Source: Rhodospirillales bacterium
Lineage (GTDB): Bacteria; Pseudomonadota; Alphaproteobacteria; ATCC43930; CGMCC-115725
Direction of reading: 5' to 3'
Length of the DNA stretch: 35,970 bases
Assembly (NCBI GenBank): GCA_028288725.1
Contig: JAQGIC010000141.1
Span: 1 to 35,970 of the forward strand
The translations under genes and the position numbers were made by a program. Numbering within the stretch: position 1 is the stretch's first letter; each line of letters opens with the position of its first letter. Shown here in pieces: positions 25,917-33,210 of the stretch. The notes below the pieces were generated by a model that was not told the origin of the DNA, ran no database searches, and saw only the letters and a program-made list of their open reading frames with translations.

Positions 25917-26192
25917 TTACTCGGCGGCTTCGGCCACCGGCGCTGGCTCGACCGTGATGTAGGTACGATCCAGGCGGCCATGCAGGAACTTGACCGCGCC
26001 ATCGACCAGCGCGAACAGCGTATGATCGCGGCCCATGCCGACGCCGGCGCCGGCATAGAACTTCGTGCCGCGCTGACGAACCAGGATGTTGCCGGCGATG
26101 ACGGCCTGGCCGCCCGACTTCTTCAGACCAAGGCGGCGACCGGCTGAGTCGCGGCCGTTGCGGGATGAACCGCCAGCTTTCTTATGTGCCAT
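25917..26192 (-). CDS. rpmA: 50S ribosomal protein L27
   Basis: The 91-residue sequence [20 protein letters not shown] followed by [40 protein letters not shown] is unmistakable L27. The N-terminal tail reaches the peptidyl-transferase centre; there is no cleavable extension like that of Firmicutes. It starts six bases after the rplU stop, so the two are co-translated. Confidence 0.98.
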   Translation of the reverse strand: MAHKKAGGSSRNGRDSAGRRLGLKKSGGQAVIAGNILVRQRGTKFYAGAGVGMGRDHTLFALVDGAVKFLHGRLDRTYITVEPAPVAEAAE

Positions 26193-26198
26193 AGAACC

Positions 26199-26567
26199 TT
26201 ACTCCTGCGCGGCAGCGGCGGGCGCTGCCTTGGCCTTGGACGCCTTCGCTGCCGTGGCCGTAACGATATCGGTGATCCGCAGCACCGTCAGATACTGACG
26301 ATGGCCGTTCTTGCGGCGATAGTTGTGGCGCCGCTTCTTTTTGAAGACCAGCACCTTGTCGTCGCGCATCTGCTCCAGCACGGTAGCGGTGACGGAGACG
26401 CCCGACAGCTCGGGGGTCCCGGACGTTGTGCCGGCATCGTCGCCGACCATGAGCACGTCCTCAAGGGTGATCGAGGAACCGGCCTCGGCGACCAGCTTCT
26501 CCACCTTGATGACGTCGTTCTCGGCGACCTTGTACTGCTTGCCGCCGGTGCGGATGACTGCGAACAT
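26199..26567 (-). CDS. rplU: 50S ribosomal protein L21
   Basis: Starting at ATG 26567 the product has 122 residues: [20 protein letters not shown] at the N-terminus and [20 protein letters not shown] in the middle are diagnostic for L21. The last 25 residues are an Ala/Lys-rich tail ([20 protein letters not shown]) beyond the E. coli length, as often seen in alphaproteobacteria. It is the first gene of the block and is driven by the promoter at 26630-26657. Confidence 0.97.
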   Translation of the reverse strand: MFAVIRTGGKQYKVAENDVIKVEKLVAEAGSSITLEDVLMVGDDAGTTSGTPELSGVSVTATVLEQMRDDKVLVFKKKRRHNYRRKNGHRQYLTVLRITDIVTATAAKASKAKAAPAAAAQE

Positions 26568-26629
26568 GTTTGGTCTTCTTCGACTGAATTTACAGGGGCG
26601 GGCCAAAGCCTGCCCGTTTGGAGCGGCGC

Positions 26630-26657
26630 ATCATATAGGCGAGCCTTTCACTGTCAA
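26630..26657 (-). promoter_or_regulatory. Strong sigma-70-type promoter of rplU-rpmA
   Basis: On the minus strand a perfect -35 TTGACA (26657-26652) is followed by 16 bases and the -10 TATGAT (26635-26630). Transcription should begin near 26623, giving a leader of about 56 bases that contains a short stem (CGGGC...GCCCG). This is one of the best promoters in the window, as expected for ribosomal proteins. Confidence 0.75.
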
Positions 26658-26700
26658 CGTGAATTGAGCGGAATGCAGCCATGATCTAAGCGAAAGCGCC

Positions 26701-26729
26701 TTGCCAGCCGGATTATCATGCGCTAGATA
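26701..26729 (+). promoter_or_regulatory. Possible promoter of the tRNA-Ser gene
   Basis: TTGCCA (26701-26706) and TAGATA (26724-26729) are 17 bases apart. A start near 26736 would give a 5' leader of about 50 bases to be removed by RNase P. The match is fair, with no independent support. Confidence 0.35.
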
Positions 26730-26785
26730 CCCGGCTCCTTGCCGCCGGGGCCTTCAACCAGCCCATATACGAGCGACAAGCTTGC

Positions 26786-26875
26786 GGACAGGTGGCCGAG
26801 TGGTTGAAGGCGTCAGTCTCGAAAACTGAAGTACCCGTGAGGGTATCGCGAGTTCGAATCTCGCCCTGTCCGCCA
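26786..26875 (+). tRNA. tRNA-Ser (anticodon CGA)
   Basis: The acceptor stem GGACAGG (26786-26792) pairs with CCTGTCC (26865-26871), followed by discriminator G and encoded CCA (26873-26875). The anticodon stem TCAGT/ACTGA (26813-26817, 26825-26829) holds the loop CTCGAAA with anticodon CGA at 26820-26822. A long variable arm (GTACCCGTGAGGGTATC) marks a class II serine tRNA, and the T arm GCGAG-TTCGAAT-CTCGC is intact. It reads UCG codons, which are common in this GC-rich genome. Confidence 0.96.
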
Positions 26876-27076
26876 TTCTCTCCAATATCACCGTCGCTTC
26901 CGACAGTTGGCAGAAATTCTGGCGCCCCTGAAGCTTGAGATCGGCGTCTTGACCAGCTTGAGCGCGGGGAGGGCGAAGGGAAGGTGGCTGACTTGGCCGC
27001 GCCCTATTTCGATGACCTGCTCAAGTCGCAACGGCTAGGCGTCTCGGGACACGTTATTGCAGCCTTCGTCCGAGGT
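26876..27076 (+). other. Gap after tRNA-Ser with a coding-like fragment
   Basis: No complete gene fits here. One forward frame from about 26958, reading GKVADLAAPYFDDLLKSQRLGVSGHVIAAF, has GC-rich third positions like real genes but no start codon or ribosome site, and it runs on into the convergent zinc-ribbon gene to a TAG near 27140. It may be the remnant of a gene that was cut when the neighbouring DNA changed. I do not recognise it. Confidence 0.25.
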
Positions 27077-27550
27077 TTATTTGAGTCTAAGATCAACCCC
27101 GGTGGCGTCGATTTTTATTCGCTTAAACCGAAAGAAACCTAGTACGGATTTCACGATCCCCAATTTTTTACACTTCCGGCAGATAACGTCGATGTCGAAG
27201 TTCCAGTCCGTTGGGTTCTTTTGTTTGTTTGGCGCTAGTAATTTTATGGAAAATTGAAAATCAGTGCTTCCGCATGCGCAGGTCAGTCCGGTCAGCTCTA
27301 TTGGAACCACCCGATGGATTTCCTGAACGGCCGCCCCGCATGCCGGACATGTGGACATGGCGATCCGGCCGGTCGACAGGAATTTTCCGGCCTTCTGCTC
27401 AAGCTTCTCGATGGTAAGGGCTGGCTCAACACTGAGATCAAGCACCGAGTCCGGCGTGGCGAATCCATGGGCGCAAAGGGGGCATCGCCGATTGGGTATA
27501 TGGGCGACAACGGCCGTTCGGGTCTCCGCTGGGTCAGTGGCATCTGACAT
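27077..27550 (-). CDS. Zinc-ribbon protein of unknown function (four Cys pairs)
   Basis: The ATG at 27550 is set by GAGGAG seven bases upstream and gives 157 residues. Eight cysteines occur as four close pairs: CPLC (23/26), CPAC (68/71), CAC (91/93) and CRKC (124/127). This suggests two zinc ribbons separated by helical and strand segments. There is no signal peptide or membrane helix. CpnC-type proteins of this size often bind nucleic acid or other proteins, but I do not recognise the family. The 3' half is markedly less GC-rich than all neighbouring genes (AAT, AAA and ATT codons are common), and the gene sits next to a tRNA, both hints of acquisition by transfer. Confidence 0.7.
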   Translation of the reverse strand: MSDATDPAETRTAVVAHIPNRRCPLCAHGFATPDSVLDLSVEPALTIEKLEQKAGKFLSTGRIAMSTCPACGAAVQEIHRVVPIELTGLTCACGSTDFQFSIKLLAPNKQKNPTDWNFDIDVICRKCKKLGIVKSVLGFFRFKRIKIDATGVDLRLK

Positions 27551-27730
27551 CCAGAATCTCCTCACCGCCTTATCCTAACGTGCGGAACATGCTTCGGAAA
27601 GGCGAACCTCTTACTGCAAAGGCGTTGCTGACCGCGGGGACGGATGCGCGGGCGTCGCCGTTCCGTGTAATCTGGCGGGGCGGTTCCCCGCGCCATGTCG
27701 GCGCCAGCTCGGCGCGACGACGAGCCCGGA

Positions 27731-27771
27731 GGAATATCCCCCAGGGAATATCCCCCAGGGAATATCCCAAG
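27731..27771. repeat. Triple 14-base tandem repeat
   Basis: GGAATATCCCCCAG is repeated exactly at 27731-27744 and 27745-27758, with a third partial copy GGAATATCCCAAG at 27759-27771. Each unit contains GGGA-ATA-TCCC, a small dyad (the first copy has GG instead of GGG at its edge). The array lies 55-95 bases before the start of the AraC-type gene. It could be a set of operator sites or slipped-strand expansion. Confidence 0.7.
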
Positions 27772-27825
27772 GCCGATTGCAGTCTGTGCCGGTAGCCGCG
27801 CGGACGACGCAGGGACGGACGAGAG

Positions 27826-28377
27826 ATGGACGACAGGGTAAACCCGAACCCGGAAGCCGATCCGCCGACGGAAATGGCGGCGGTAACGGCTTGCCTGCTT
27901 CCGGGGCTGTCGGTTCGGCTCTATGCGAACGGCCGCGCCCGGTTCGAGGCCGGGCCGACGACCGACCATCTGCTCGTGGTTCGGCTCGGCGGCACTGCGC
28001 CCACGGACGAGGGCGGCTGGATCGACCTGCTTCCGGCCGGCCGGCTGGGGGTTTGGGAGACCGAGCAGGGGTCGACGACGCTCCGATTTCAGGTCTCGCC
28101 GGCCCGGCTACGCGCGACCGCCGAGGCCATGGAGGCCGAACCCATGATGGAATTGCGGCCGCAGCACAGGGTGCGGGACATCCAGATCGACCAGATCGCG
28201 GCCGCGATCGCTCTCGCCGTTCGCGACGACAAGCCGCTCGCCCGGCCCTATGGCGAGAGTTTGGGAACGGCGCTGCTCGCACGCGTCATCACCCTCTTCA
28301 GCGCCGGCCAGGCCGGCTCGCCGAAACAGCAGATCCCGATTCTGTCGGATGATCCGGACGGCCCCTTCGACAAATGA
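27826..28377 (+). CDS. AraC-type sensing domain without DNA-binding domain
   Basis: The 183-residue product matches the N-terminal half of AraC-family regulators of the alphaproteobacterial type: GLSVRLYANGRARFEAGPTTDHLLVVRLGG, then PMMELRPQHRVRDIQIDQIAAAIALAV, then ARPYGESLGTALLARVITLFSAG (compare YAESLGTALAxHLLRRYS). In complete members two helix-turn-helix motifs (about 100 residues) follow; here the frame ends 27 residues later (PKQQIPILSDDPDGPFDK), and no HTH sequence is seen in any frame before the terminator at 28412. It may be a truncated regulator or a domain acting by titrating a partner. The start ATG has GAGAG a few bases upstream. Confidence 0.65.
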   Translation: MDDRVNPNPEADPPTEMAAVTACLLPGLSVRLYANGRARFEAGPTTDHLLVVRLGGTAPTDEGGWIDLLPAGRLGVWETEQGSTTLRFQVSPARLRATAEAMEAEPMMELRPQHRVRDIQIDQIAAAIALAVRDDKPLARPYGESLGTALLARVITLFSAGQAGSPKQQIPILSDDPDGPFDK

Positions 28378-28403
28378 GTAAGCCCGATCCAGCCGGCGGT
28401 TTC

Positions 28404-28440
28404 AAAAAGGGAACCGGAGCCGGGGATGCCGGCTCCGGTT
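28404..28440 (-). terminator. Bidirectional terminator between the AraC-type and ACAD genes
   Basis: AACCGGAGCCGG (28412-28423) pairs perfectly with CCGGCTCCGGTT (28429-28440) around a 5-base loop. On the minus strand the stem is followed by CCCTTTTTG, so it ends the acyl-CoA dehydrogenase transcript. On the plus strand no T-tract follows, but the stem would still meet transcription from the AraC-type gene. Confidence 0.8.
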
Positions 28441-28471
28441 TGGAGCATCGAACGGGCGGGGGTCGTTCCGT

Positions 28472-29677
28472 TCACGAATAGCGCTTCAGCTCCATCCGGC
28501 CGATCTGGTTGCGATGGACCTCGTCGGGGCCGTCGGCCAGGCGCAGCGTGCGGGCGGCGGCATAGGCCTTGGCCAAGCCGAAATCGTCCGACACGCCGCC
28601 GCCGCCATGGGCCTGGATCGCCCAGTCGATCACCTGGCACGCCATGTTGGGGGCGGCGACCTTGATCATGGCGATCTCCTTGGCCGCGACCTTGTTGCCG
28701 ACCGTGTCCATCATATAGGCGGCGTTCAGCACCAAGAGGCGGGTCTGGTCGATCATGATGCGGGCCTCGGCGATGCGCTCCAGCGTCACGGTCTGTTCCG
28801 CCACCGGGCGGCCGAAGGCAACCCGGCTCTTGACCCGCCGGCACATCTTTTCCAGCGCGCGCTCGGCGAGACCGATAAGTCGCATGCAATGATGGATACG
28901 GCCGGGCCCGAGGCGCCCTTGCGCGATCTCGAAGCCGCGGCCCTCGCCCAACAGGATGTTGGTCGCCGGCACGCGCACATTCTCGAACAGCACCTCGCCA
29001 TGGCCGTGTGGGGCGTCGTCATAGCCGAACACCGGCAGGTGGCGCAGCACGGTCACGCCGGCCGCCTCACGCGGCACGATGATCATGCTCTGCTGGCTGT
29101 GGCGGTCCGGATGGTCCGGGTTGCTCTTGCCCATGAAGATGAACAGCTTGCAGCGCGGGTCGTTGGCGCCGGACGACCACCATTTGCGGCCGTTGATCAC
29201 GTAGTGATTGCCGTCGAGCCGGATCGAGCTTTCGATGTTGGTCGCGTCCGACGAGGCGACCGCCGGCTCGGTCATGGCGAAGCAGGAGCGGATCTCGCCG
29301 GCCAACAGCGGCTGCAGCCAGTCGCGCTTATGCTCCTCGGTGCCGTAGCGGACCAGCACCTCCATGTTGCCCGTGTCGGGGGCGGAGCAATTGAACACTT
29401 CCGGCGCCCAGCCGACCCGGCCCATCAGCTCGCACAGCGGGGCATATTCCAGGTTGGTCAGGCCGGCGCCCAGTTCCGATTCCGGCAGGAACAGGTTCCA
29501 CAGGCCCTGGGCCCGCGCCATTTCCTTCAGTTCCTCGATGAGGGCGACCGGCTGCCAGCGATCGCCCTCGGCGACCTCGCGGGCGAAGCGCTCCTCGTTC
29601 GGAAACACGTGGGCCTGCATGAATGCGTCGACGCGGGCGATCAGGTCTTTGGTCTTGGGGGAGGGATCGAAGCTCAT
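28472..29677 (-). CDS. ACAD10/11-like acyl-CoA dehydrogenase family protein
   Basis: The ATG at 29677 follows AAGGAAAAGG and gives 401 residues. The C-terminal half is very close in pattern to animal ACAD10/11 and bacterial LvaC-type enzymes: [73 protein letters not shown] and [21 protein letters not shown] and acyl-CoA sites are in place ([22 protein letters not shown]). In the characterised relatives this fold handles 4-phosphoacyl-CoA made by an APH kinase, giving an enoyl-CoA for beta-oxidation. An APH kinase gene lies 2.5 kb away in this cluster. It follows the histidine-phosphatase gene by 13 bases. Confidence 0.87.
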   Translation of the reverse strand: MSFDPSPKTKDLIARVDAFMQAHVFPNEERFAREVAEGDRWQPVALIEELKEMARAQGLWNLFLPESELGAGLTNLEYAPLCELMGRVGWAPEVFNCSAPDTGNMEVLVRYGTEEHKRDWLQPLLAGEIRSCFAMTEPAVASSDATNIESSIRLDGNHYVINGRKWWSSGANDPRCKLFIFMGKSNPDHPDRHSQQSMIIVPREAAGVTVLRHLPVFGYDDAPHGHGEVLFENVRVPATNILLGEGRGFEIAQGRLGPGRIHHCMRLIGLAERALEKMCRRVKSRVAFGRPVAEQTVTLERIAEARIMIDQTRLLVLNAAYMMDTVGNKVAAKEIAMIKVAAPNMACQVIDWAIQAHGGGGVSDDFGLAKAYAAARTLRLADGPDEVHRNQIGRMELKRYS

Positions 29678-29690
29678 GGTGCCTTTTCCT

Positions 29691-30395
29691 TCAGCGATAG
29701 GTGATGAGGGCGGCGTCGCCGCTCCGTTCCAGGTGGCTGTAATTGTTGAGCGTGCTGAGGCTGAGGCGGCCCGGCCGATAGAACAGCTTGGTGACGCCGC
29801 CATTGACCAGCGACCAGTTGAGTTCCGCCACGCGCGCCGGGGCCAAGTCGAGCAGCGATTGGCAGATGGCCGAAATCGTGCCGCCGGAGGTGAACACCAT
29901 CAGTCGCTTGGAGCTGCCGGCGCGCGCCGCGAGCGCTTCGAGCGCGCCGATGCAGCGGCCATGGAACTGCGGCCAGGATTCGCGATACTCGCCGTCGTGC
30001 AGCCCGCTCATCCAGCGCGCCATGGCGGCGCGGAAGATCTCCTGGAACGCGCCGCGTGACGGCGCGCTCTCGGCCAGCCAGCGCTTCAGACCGGCCGCGT
30101 CGCCGACGTGGGGATGCGCGCGGAGCAGCATCTCGCGATGGTCGTATTCGTCGAAGCCGCGATCGATGGTCCAGAGCGAGGGGGCCGGCGCCTGGGCCAT
30201 CTGCGCCGCCCAGGCCTCGGCGGTCTGGCGATGTCGTTTCAGGCCGCCGAGCGCCACGCCGTCGATCGTCAGATCGAGGCCCGCGTGCCAACGGCCGAGG
30301 ATGCGGCCCTGCTCCTCGCCCAGCGGCGAGAGCTGATCATAATCGTCGGCGCCGAACGAGGCCTGACCGTGGCGCACCAGATAGATCTCGCCCAT
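29691..30395 (-). CDS. Histidine-phosphatase-fold protein lacking the second catalytic His
   Basis: The ATG at 30395 has GGAGGAG nine bases upstream and gives 234 residues. The first motif, [12 protein letters not shown] with Arg8-His9-Gly10, is complete, and [13 protein letters not shown] and [11 protein letters not shown] (acid-base Glu region) follow. The second motif, usually VxHGG, reads [12 protein letters not shown], with Ser where the second His belongs. The family removes phosphate through a phosphohistidine on the first His; the change may alter or weaken activity. TSGG is, to my recollection, shared by relatives in similar clusters, so it may define a subfamily. It is cotranscribed with the ACAD gene and divergent from the LysR gene. 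Confidence 0.82.
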   Translation of the reverse strand: MGEIYLVRHGQASFGADDYDQLSPLGEEQGRILGRWHAGLDLTIDGVALGGLKRHRQTAEAWAAQMAQAPAPSLWTIDRGFDEYDHREMLLRAHPHVGDAAGLKRWLAESAPSRGAFQEIFRAAMARWMSGLHDGEYRESWPQFHGRCIGALEALAARAGSSKRLMVFTSGGTISAICQSLLDLAPARVAELNWSLVNGGVTKLFYRPGRLSLSTLNNYSHLERSGDAALITYR

Positions 30396-30484
30396 GGGCG
30401 GGTCTCCTCCCGACTTCATTGCCGGCAGAATAGGGCGCGCGCTAGGATCGATCAAATGCATGTTTCTAATGAAGATCCATCGAT

Positions 30485-31396
30485 ATGGTTCATATGCCGC
30501 GCATCGACCTCAACCTGTTCGTCGTGTTCGACGCGATCTACCGCGAGGGCGGCGTCACGCGCGCGGCGGAGAAACTGCATCTGACCCAGCCGGCGATCAG
30601 CCACGCGCTCGGGCGCCTGCGCGGTCTGTTCGACGATGCGCTGTTCGTGCGGCAGGGCCATGCCATGGTGCCGACGCCGGTCGCGCGCAGCATCGTCGAT
30701 CCGGTGCGCCGCGCGCTGCGCGCGCTCGAGGCGACCGTGACCGAGACCAGCCGGTTCGATCCGGCGGACGCGCAGAAACATATGGTGCTGGGGCTGCATG
30801 AGAGCCTGGAGGCGACGGTGCTGCCCGGCGTGATGCAGCGCCTGATCGAGCGCGCGCCCTTCATCGACGTGACCGTCACGCCGATCGAGCGGCGGCAGCT
30901 CGAGGCGCGGCTGGGCGACGGCACGCTCGATCTGGCGCTCGACGTGTTGCTGCCGCTGTCGGGCGACGTGCTGCATCGGCGGGTGGCGCAAGACCGGCTG
31001 GTTGTGGTGGTCCGGCGCGATCATCCGGCGATCGGGTCCAGTCTCGACCTCGCCACATATCTCGGCCAGCAGCATATCTCGGTGACCTCGCGCCGGCGTC
31101 GGGCCGGCGCGGTCGACGCCGAGCTGGCGCGGCTCGGGCTCACCCGGCGCATCCGCCTGCACGGGCAATATTACTTCGCCGCCTGCCGGGTCGTGAGCGA
31201 GACCGATCTGATCCTGACCATGCCGGAATATGACGCCCGGCTGTGCGGTCGCCAGTTCGGCAACCGGATCCTGCCGCTGCCGATCGAGATGGCGCCGATC
31301 GATGTGCATCTCTACTGGCATGTCTCGACCGACAAGGACCCGGCCAATCAATGGATGCGGGACGAGATGGTGAGGGCATTCGACAGCGCCCGTTAG
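30485..31396 (+). CDS. LysR-family transcriptional regulator
   Basis: The 303-residue protein starts at ATG 30485 or 30494 (MPRIDLNLFVVFDAIYREGG). The winged helix-turn-helix occupies the first 65 residues, with VTRAAEKLHLTQPAISHALGRLR as the recognition unit. The effector domain follows (HMVLGLHESLEATVLPGVMQRL, TLDLALDVLLP). It resembles the NodD/SyrM-like branch that starts with DLNLL-VFDA. It is divergent from the histidine phosphatase-ACAD pair, with 89 bases between starts, so it most likely controls them. An ATCGAT-flanked stretch at 30450-30484 could hold its T-N11-A site. Its stop codon overlaps the stop of the convergent SDR gene (TTAG, 31393-31396). Confidence 0.92.
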   Translation: MVHMPRIDLNLFVVFDAIYREGGVTRAAEKLHLTQPAISHALGRLRGLFDDALFVRQGHAMVPTPVARSIVDPVRRALRALEATVTETSRFDPADAQKHMVLGLHESLEATVLPGVMQRLIERAPFIDVTVTPIERRQLEARLGDGTLDLALDVLLPLSGDVLHRRVAQDRLVVVVRRDHPAIGSSLDLATYLGQQHISVTSRRRRAGAVDAELARLGLTRRIRLHGQYYFAACRVVSETDLILTMPEYDARLCGRQFGNRILPLPIEMAPIDVHLYWHVSTDKDPANQWMRDEMVRAFDSAR

Positions 31397-32157
31397 GCGA
31401 TCGTCACCCCGCCATCGACCACGACGACCTGCCCGGTCATATAGCTCGACGCCGGCGAAGCCAGGAATGCGGCGACGCCGCCGATCTCGTCCGGCAGTCC
31501 GACGCGGCGGAGCGGCGTGTGCCGGTTGCGGTCCTCCAGAAGCTTCGCATCGGCCATCAAGGCCTGGGCGAAGTCGGTATTGATCAGGCCCGGCGCGATG
31601 CAGTTGATCCGCACGTTCTTCGGGCCCCATTCCAGCGCCAGATTGCGCGCCAGCGCGAAATCGGCCGCCTTGGAGATGCCGTAGGCGCCGATGACCTCGG
31701 TGCCGCGCAGGCCCGCGATCGACGAGACGATGACGACCGCGCCGCCGCCGGCCTCGGCCATGCCGGGCATCACCAGATTGCAGAGCCACAGGTTGCTCTT
31801 GACGTTGGCGCCCATGATCTTGTCGAACGCCTCGTCGGTCAGCGTGCCCATGGGGCCATAGACCGGATTGATCGCGGCGTTGCAGACCAGGATGTCGATC
31901 CGGCCGAACGCGGCCTTGGTCTGGGATACCAGCGCCTCGACCTCGGGCTTGCGCGAGATGTTGCAGGGGATGACCATGGCGGTGCCGCCCTTGGCGCGGA
32001 TCGCCTCCGCGACCGCCTCGCACGCCTCGGCCTTGCGGCTCGAGACCACGATCTTGGCCCCGAGGCCGGCCATGGTTTCGGCGATAGAGCGGCCGATGCC
32101 GCGGCTCGATCCGGTGACGATGGCGACCTTGCCGCTGAGATCGAACGGTGTGGACAT
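31393..32157 (-). CDS. SDR family oxidoreductase (within the acyl-CoA cluster)
   Basis: The 254-residue classical short-chain dehydrogenase has VAIVTGSSRGIG (cofactor site, 15-22), NAA (93-95), the catalytic Ser145/Ser146 in VIVSSIAG, YGISK (Tyr159, Lys163), and PGLINTDF. It should use NAD(P)(H) to interconvert a hydroxyl and a carbonyl group on an acyl-CoA or related substrate. It reads in the same direction as the APH kinase, whose stop is nine bases upstream of its start (preceded by TTTAGGAGGAAACC). In an Lva-like scheme this is the candidate 4-oxoacyl-CoA reductase or 3-hydroxyacyl-CoA dehydrogenase. Confidence 0.92.
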   Translation of the reverse strand: MSTPFDLSGKVAIVTGSSRGIGRSIAETMAGLGAKIVVSSRKAEACEAVAEAIRAKGGTAMVIPCNISRKPEVEALVSQTKAAFGRIDILVCNAAINPVYGPMGTLTDEAFDKIMGANVKSNLWLCNLVMPGMAEAGGGAVVIVSSIAGLRGTEVIGAYGISKAADFALARNLALEWGPKNVRINCIAPGLINTDFAQALMADAKLLEDRNRHTPLRRVGLPDEIGGVAAFLASPASSYMTGQVVVVDGGVTIA

Positions 32158-32166
32158 GGTTTCCTC

Positions 32167-33210
32167 CTAAACATGGTTCTGTTGGACGAGCTGCCAGGCG
32201 CGATCGGCCAGAAGGATGCCGCGGGCGCCGACCTTGCCGGCGTCCGCGTTGGACGCGTTGCCGGCCTGGGCACGGGCCAGCACGCCTTCGAGAATGACGG
32301 CGAGGCGAAACAGCGAGAAGGCGAGATGGAACGGCTGCAGCGGCTCCGCCGTCCCGCCGCAAGCGGCATAGGCCGCGACATATTCCGCCTGATCCGGGAT
32401 GCCGAGCGCCGCCAGATCGAGCCCGTCCAGACCGTTGTGGCTGTCGGCGGTGACATAGGGGATGCAATTATAGGCGAGATCCGCCAGAGGATGGCCGAGC
32501 GTCGACAGTTCCCAATCCAAGAGCCCGATCACCCGCGGCTCGGTGGCATGGAACACCATGTTGTCGAGCCGGAAATCGCCATGGCACAGGCTGACCTGGT
32601 CGCCGGCCGGGATATGGGCGGGCAGCCACTCGGCCAGCTTGTCGATCGACGGATTTCCCCGGGTCTGCGAACCTTGCCATTGCCGGGTCCAGCGCGCGAT
32701 CTGCCGGGCGAAATAATTGCCGGGCTTGCCATAGTCGCCGAGGCCCTGGGCGGCCCAATCGACCCGGTGCAGCCTGGCCAGCGTGTCGGCCATGGCCAGA
32801 TAGACCGGCCGCCGCGCCGGCGGCGCCAGCTCCTGGAGCGTCGGCGCGCGAAAGATCCGGCCCCGGAGCCGTTCCATGACATAGAACGGCGTGCCGATGA
32901 TCGCCGGGTCTTCGGCATAGAGCAGCGGGCGCGGCACCGGCACTTGGGTGCCGGCGAGGGCGGCCAGCACGCGATATTCCCGATCGACAGCATGGGCCGA
33001 GGGCAGCAGCGCGCCGGGCGGCTGTTTGCGCAGCACGTATTCGTCGCGGTCGGTCAGCAGCAGAAAGGTCGGGTTCGACTGGCCGCCGCGCATCTGGCGG
33101 ACGTCCACCAGCCGCGCGCCGAGCCCGTCGCCCAGCAGCTGGGCAAGACGCTCGGTCGGGAAGCGATGGGCCGGCCGGATCGGAATGGTCTCGCTGTCCT
33201 CCCCGCTCAT
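32167..33210 (-). CDS. APH-type phosphotransferase (LvaA / ACAD10-11 kinase-domain-like)
   Basis: The ATG at 33210 overlaps the ligase stop by four bases (ATGA), giving 347 residues. The aminoglycoside-phosphotransferase kinase fold is clear: RGGQSNPTFLL (glycine loop, 41-51), YVLRKQPPG with Lys62, YVMERLRGR (hinge), the catalytic loop HGDFRLDN at 210-217, and LLDWELSTLGHPLADLA with Asp232 for magnesium. This subfamily forms the kinase domain of animal ACAD10/11 and the 4-hydroxyacyl-CoA kinase LvaA of Pseudomonas, rather than antibiotic resistance enzymes. It sits between ligase and SDR genes, as expected for an acyl-CoA kinase. Confidence 0.85.
   Translation of the reverse strand: MSGEDSETIPIRPAHRFPTERLAQLLGDGLGARLVDVRQMRGGQSNPTFLLLTDRDEYVLRKQPPGALLPSAHAVDREYRVLAALAGTQVPVPRPLLYAEDPAIIGTPFYVMERLRGRIFRAPTLQELAPPARRPVYLAMADTLARLHRVDWAAQGLGDYGKPGNYFARQIARWTRQWQGSQTRGNPSIDKLAEWLPAHIPAGDQVSLCHGDFRLDNMVFHATEPRVIGLLDWELSTLGHPLADLAYNCIPYVTADSHNGLDGLDLAALGIPDQAEYVAAYAACGGTAEPLQPFHLAFSLFRLAVILEGVLARAQAGNASNADAGKVGARGILLADRAWQLVQQNHV

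Noticed and set aside
26786-26875. attachment site of an integrated element at tRNA-Ser
   Set aside because: No integrase gene and no second copy of the tRNA 3' end are visible in the window.
27731-27771. CRISPR array
   Set aside because: The repeats are contiguous 14-base units without spacers, and no cas genes are near.
30430-30484. LysR-type T-N11-A binding site
   Set aside because: Several loose dyads are present (ATCGAT edges, TTC-TAAT-GAA), but none is clearly better than chance, so no feature was listed.
30452-32467. 671-codon minus-strand frame across the LysR and SDR genes
   Set aside because: It overlaps two well-supported genes in a wrong frame and shows no family motif.
32167-33210. 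aminoglycoside resistance kinase
   Set aside because: The fold is APH, but the context (ligase, SDR, ACAD) and sequence blocks fit the acyl-CoA-linked kinase subfamily.
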